This document shows, one piece after another, positions 6,570 through 8,781 of a DNA stretch of 8,781 nt (position 1 is its first letter; the number at the start of each line of letters is the position of its first letter). Source of the stretch: Parachlamydiales bacterium (GTDB lineage Bacteria; Chlamydiota; Chlamydiia; Chlamydiales; SM23-39); assembly GCA_020058465.1 (NCBI GenBank), contig JAGVDZ010000044.1, positions 1-8,781 of the forward strand, written 5' to 3'. Made by a program: the position numbers and the translations under genes. The notes beneath the pieces were generated by a model. The model was not told the origin of the DNA and did not search any database. It worked only from the letters and a program-made list of their open reading frames with translations.

Positions 6570-6634
6570 AGGATAGAATCATGGTTCTATGTGGTGGACT
6601 CAAATTGACCGGCGTATCGTTATCGTCATGCTAG
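6570..6634 (+). promoter_or_regulatory. Ribosome-binding site and overlapping 17-codon reading frame at the rodA start
   Basis: The only Shine-Dalgarno-like sequence before rodA, AGGA at 6570-6573, is 7 nt from an ATG at 6581 but 15 nt from the rodA ATG at 6589. The ATG at 6581 is out of frame and opens a 17-codon frame ending at the TAG 6632-6634, inside rodA. The rodA frame has a TAG at 6574-6576 and no other start before 6589. Either rodA uses poorly spaced initiation, or translation of the short frame affects rodA initiation. Confidence 0.3.
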
Positions 6635-7707
6635 CTCTCATGATGTTCAGCTTGGCAGTGATCTCTTCAATGACCCTGGAAGAGGGGCAGACGGGGTTTT
6701 GGACACCCTATGTCAAGGGGCAGCTTCGTTGGTACATGCTTGGCTGGCTCTCGTTTTTTATGATGACGTACTTTGACTACCAAAAACTACGAGAATGGAG
6801 CCCTTTTTTATATGGGTTGGCCATTGTTCTTTTGGTGGGCCTTTTTTTTGTTTCTCCCATCCAAAACGTACATCGTTGGTACCGTATCCCTTATCTGGCA
6901 AGCATCCAACCCTCTGAGCAGGGTAAGATCGTTGTGATTTTATTTGTCAGTTGGTTTTTGGAGAGGAAAGAGGCCACGAGACACACCCTTTGGACGGCTC
7001 TTCAGGTAGGGCTCATCGTAGGGCTTCCATTCCTTTTGATTTTGAAGCAACCTGATTTAGGCACCGCGCTGACCTTATATCCGATTATGCTCGTCATTGG
7101 GTATATGGCGAAGATGCATCGAGGTGTTTTAAAAGGCTTTTCTTGGGTGGGTGTGATTCTTTTAGGTGGGGTATTAGCCCTGTTTTTAGGGGTGACATCC
7201 CACGATAAGGCAAGGCCCTTGTTCACCTCTTTTATCAAAGAATATCAGTATGAGCGGTTGAATCCTGAAACCTATCACCAGAGAGCTTCTCAGACAGCTT
7301 TAGCTATTGGTGGGGTGACAGGTCTTGGTTGGCAAAAGGGGTTTTTTTCCAGACAAAAATGGTTGCCGGCGGCTCATACAGATTCTGTCTTTGCCGCTTT
7401 GGGCGAAGAGTTTGGTATGCTGGGGATTGCATTCTTACTATTCCTTTTTTATGCGATGGTCTATTGTAGCTTTCAGGTGGCTCTTGTCGCGAAGGACCTG
7501 TTTGGGGCCCTTCTGGCAGGGGGGCTTGCAGCCTATGTGGCGATGCACGTGCTTTTCAATGCAGCTATGATGTGTGCACTTTTACCCATTTCGGGAGTGC
7601 CCTTGATCCTAGTGACCTATGGAGGCAGTTCTCTTGTGACGACGATGGCTGCTCTAGGGCTTTTGCAAAGCATTTATATCAGAAGGTTTACATTTCAGGT
7701 GAGGTAA
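6589..7707 (+). CDS. rodA: Peptidoglycan glycosyltransferase RodA (SEDS family)
   Basis: A 372-residue integral membrane protein of the SEDS family (FtsW/RodA/SpoVE), which polymerises lipid II into glycan strands together with a class B penicillin-binding protein. About ten hydrophobic segments are visible, starting near residues 10, 45, 72, 112, 136, 157, 184, 275, 305 and 334. Family marks: HRWYRI (95-100) and QPSEQGK (107-113), QPDLGTA (154-160), the loop PAAHTDSVFAALGEEFG (260-276) containing D265, which matches the catalytic aspartate of the PExHTDFIF motif although the usual Glu is Ala here, and PISGVPLILVTYGGSS (333-348). Length matches the family. The next gene begins 2 bp after the stop. 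Chlamydiae lack a sacculus of normal size and make a septal peptidoglycan ring, so RodA there is tied to division. The start codon is discussed under 6570-6634. Confidence 0.95.
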   Translation: MWWTQIDRRIVIVMLALMMFSLAVISSMTLEEGQTGFWTPYVKGQLRWYMLGWLSFFMMTYFDYQKLREWSPFLYGLAIVLLVGLFFVSPIQNVHRWYRIPYLASIQPSEQGKIVVILFVSWFLERKEATRHTLWTALQVGLIVGLPFLLILKQPDLGTALTLYPIMLVIGYMAKMHRGVLKGFSWVGVILLGGVLALFLGVTSHDKARPLFTSFIKEYQYERLNPETYHQRASQTALAIGGVTGLGWQKGFFSRQKWLPAAHTDSVFAALGEEFGMLGIAFLLFLFYAMVYCSFQVALVAKDLFGALLAGGLAAYVAMHVLFNAAMMCALLPISGVPLILVTYGGSSLVTTMAALGLLQSIYIRRFTFQVR

Positions 7708-7709
7708 GT

Positions 7710-8210
7710 ATGCCGAAGTGCCATCCCTTTTTATTCCAACCAGGCGTTTGGTCAGGAAGTGGACAGATTGTGTTGAACATGGTGGAAGAGGCTCTTTCCT
7801 TTACCACGCAGTGGATTGTCCATCCGAAAGATGTCCTGGGTAAGATTTTAGGCTCGCAGAAGATCCAGATCCAAGGCCTTTCCGATGAGATGTTGAATGA
7901 GCTTTGTTTCTACGATATCAAAGGCAAGGGCTTTAGTGTCGACTTTTCCAATGCCAACATTGGTCGAGTTGTAGGACTTGGGATTTTTGATGAAACAAGC
8001 GTAGGGTGGGAGTTTACGAATAATGATCTTGGGTTTGAAGGATTTGAGACATATCTTCTACAGAGTGACGGCACGTATTTGATGCATGCTGAATATCTGA
8101 CGAGTGAGCAGTTTCGGACCCAAATCCAAGCTAGGCTTTCTTTAGAGTCAAATGAAGTGTCGAGCTATGATACAGAAGGGGAGAGTGAAGGTTGTGAAGA
8201 GGACAGCTAA
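7710..8210 (+). CDS. Small predicted beta-barrel protein, function unknown
   Basis: A 166-residue protein with no signal peptide or membrane segment. The frame is open from further upstream inside rodA, but the ATG at 7710 is chosen because AGGTGAGG (7697-7704) sits 5 nt before it and rodA ends at 7707. The body alternates short hydrophobic strands with turns: FQPGVWSGSGQIVL (9-22), FTTQWIVH (31-38), KIQIQGLSDE (51-60), FYDIKGKGFSVDF (67-79), and a repeated pattern up to about residue 140 with TYLLQSDGTYLMHAEYL. The opening PGxWxGxG, then repeated strands, is reminiscent of lipocalin or fatty-acid-binding-type barrels; this is fold guesswork, not a family match. The last 19 residues are acidic and probably disordered. 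It sits between rodA and a lipoprotein gene that overlaps its 3' end, suggesting a shared envelope-related operon. I do not recognise an orthologue. Confidence 0.8.
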   Translation: MPKCHPFLFQPGVWSGSGQIVLNMVEEALSFTTQWIVHPKDVLGKILGSQKIQIQGLSDEMLNELCFYDIKGKGFSVDFSNANIGRVVGLGIFDETSVGWEFTNNDLGFEGFETYLLQSDGTYLMHAEYLTSEQFRTQIQARLSLESNEVSSYDTEGESEGCEEDS

Positions 8211-8550
8211 AGCTTTACATTGGACTGGGCTTTGGCTTGGGCTTTTGGTTTTGGTCACCGCTTGCGCAAGGGGAGGGGAGATTGTCACGCAATCGAGGGT
8301 GCATGAGATTGTCTTAGGGATGACCGAGCAAGAGGTGACGAAAGCTTTGGGTGCTCCTTTTGCAGTCCACACCTGTAAGGATGGGATTGTTCAGTACGAG
8401 TATATCGAAAGGATCATCGTTGGGGGCGAGTCGAAAGAAGAGAGACACTATTTTCTCTTATTCCGAGACGGTAAGCTGATTGAGAAGAGGTTGAAGATTG
8501 TGACCCCCTGGCCTTGGCAAGAGAATAGCTACGATTTGCAGACAACATAA
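8194..8550 (+). CDS. BamE/SmpA-like small lipoprotein
   Basis: A 118-residue predicted lipoprotein. From the GTG at 8194 the N-terminus reads MKRTAKALHW, then a hydrophobic stretch to the lipobox VTAC, with C24 as the lipidation site; this is a textbook type II signal peptide. The mature part has the SmpA/OmlA (BamE) pattern: VHEIVLGMTEQEVTKALGAP, an aromatic strand QYEYIERI, then HYFLLFRDGKLIEKRLK. BamE assists outer membrane protein assembly; many unrelated small lipoproteins share this fold, so that function is not assured. In-frame ATGs at 8152 and 8167 would lengthen the n-region; the GTG at 8194 is preferred because GGGGAG (8178-8183) lies 10 nt upstream and the signal peptide is then well formed. 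It overlaps the preceding gene by 17 bp, consistent with coupling to the rodA operon. Confidence 0.8.
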   Translation: MKRTAKALHWTGLWLGLLVLVTACARGGEIVTQSRVHEIVLGMTEQEVTKALGAPFAVHTCKDGIVQYEYIERIIVGGESKEERHYFLLFRDGKLIEKRLKIVTPWPWQENSYDLQTT

Positions 8551-8606
8551 TATACCAGATTCAGGTTCATAGACTTCTGCCGAGTGTACTTTTTAGTTGT
8601 CTTGGT

Positions 8607-8628
8607 AGAGCAAAGCTTGGTAAGCTCT
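8607..8628 (+). terminator. Possible weak hairpin after the rodA operon
   Basis: AGAGC (8607-8611) can pair with GCTCT (8624-8628). An alternative inner pairing of AGCTT with AAGCT is also possible. The following bases (CGCTCTTTC) are only partly T-rich, so it is a poor intrinsic terminator. I see no better one between 8551 and 8720, and no RNA gene or credible coding region in that stretch. Confidence 0.15.
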
Positions 8629-8729
8629 CGCTCTTTCAGAAATAAATTCACGTTTGAGCTGTGTGAAAGTGCTGCAATTGATATATACACAAATGAATTC
8701 AAAAGTTGGGAATTTGACAAGGAGGTAGC

Positions 8730-8781
8730 TTGGAATTCATCTTTCTGAAGCAGCTAAACTTAAAAAGTTTAGCGATACAAG
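8730..8781 (+). CDS. Possible start of a gene running off the right edge
   Basis: AAGGAGGT (8719-8726), the strongest Shine-Dalgarno match near any start here, precedes a TTG at 8730 whose frame stays open to the window end for 17 codons (starting MEFIFLKQLNLK). The gap from GGAGG to TTG is only 4 nt, shorter than ideal, and there is no ATG. No family can be named from so little sequence. Confidence 0.25.
   Translation, partial: MEFIFLKQLNLKSLAIQ
8753..8773. repeat. Perfect 9-bp inverted repeat (hairpin)
   Basis: GCTAAACTT (8753-8761) and AAGTTTAGC (8765-8773) are exact reverse complements separated by AAA. No T-run follows on either strand, so it does not look like an intrinsic terminator. 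It lies within the possible partial reading frame at 8730-8781. Confidence 0.4.

Noticed and set aside
6565..6570. TATAAT on the minus strand upstream of birA
   Set aside because: No -35 match at 16-18 bp, and it would leave a leader of about 140 nt; too weak to annotate as a promoter.
7572..7709. 46-residue N-terminal extension of the 166-residue protein
   Set aside because: It would overlap the conserved C-terminal part of rodA in another frame; the ATG at 7710 has a good Shine-Dalgarno and normal operon spacing.
8714..8719. Perfect TTGACA -35 hexamer
   Set aside because: No acceptable -10 at 16-18 bp (sequence there is near TCATCT), and it overlaps the AAGGAGGT ribosome-binding site.
8529..8720. 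63-residue minus-strand frame
   Set aside because: Low-complexity translation rich in S, T, K and N, typical of A+T-rich non-coding DNA, with no motif and overlap with the lipoprotein 3' end.
1..8781. CRISPR arrays, tRNA or rRNA genes, insertion sequences
   Set aside because: No regularly spaced repeats, no cloverleaf-like segments in the gaps, no transposase motifs or terminal repeats seen on reading both strands.

Overview
The window most likely comes from a member of the Chlamydiota, probably an environmental or amoeba-associated chlamydia rather than Chlamydia itself. The main reason is gene content and order. An RsuA/RluB-type pseudouridine synthase, a short cofactor-dependent phosphoglycerate mutase, NifS-like and NifU-like sequence, a stand-alone biotin ligase and rodA lie together here. 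From memory, Chlamydia trachomatis has the same set at CT720-CT726 (nifU, nifS, pgmA, yjbC, CT724, birA, rodA). This is recalled synteny, not a database result, and no species is claimed. Base composition of the genes looks moderate, near one half G+C by eye, apart from one very A+T-rich gap.

Layout. (1) 1-806: the tail of an unidentified plus-strand reading frame at the left edge, convergent with the pseudouridine synthase on the minus strand. (2) 807-907: a divergent intergenic region with four perfect short palindromes in a row. (3) 908-3381: gpmA translationally coupled (ATGA overlap) to a 597-residue fusion of NifS-like, IscU-like and Nfu-like domains. The first two domains lack their known catalytic or ligand residues, and only the Nfu CxxC remains. 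(4) 3382-3516: an A+T-rich spacer with a good sigma70-type promoter. (5) 3517-5847: a 776-residue soluble, helix-rich orphan with no recognised domain. (6) 5844-6419, minus strand: birA, convergent with the orphan and sharing 4 bp. (7) 6589-8550: rodA, a small predicted beta-barrel protein and a BamE-like lipoprotein, tightly packed as one probable operon. (8) 8551-8781: mostly non-coding, ending in a strong Shine-Dalgarno sequence, a possible partial gene start and a 9-bp hairpin.

Working together: gpmA is glycolytic, birA charges biotin-dependent enzymes such as acetyl-CoA carboxylase, and rodA polymerises peptidoglycan glycan strands. The lipoprotein and the barrel protein point to envelope work beside RodA. 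The two items most worth pursuing are the degenerate NifS-IscU-Nfu fusion and the large orphan behind the A+T-rich leader, which could be a secreted protein. The sequence alone does not show secretion.
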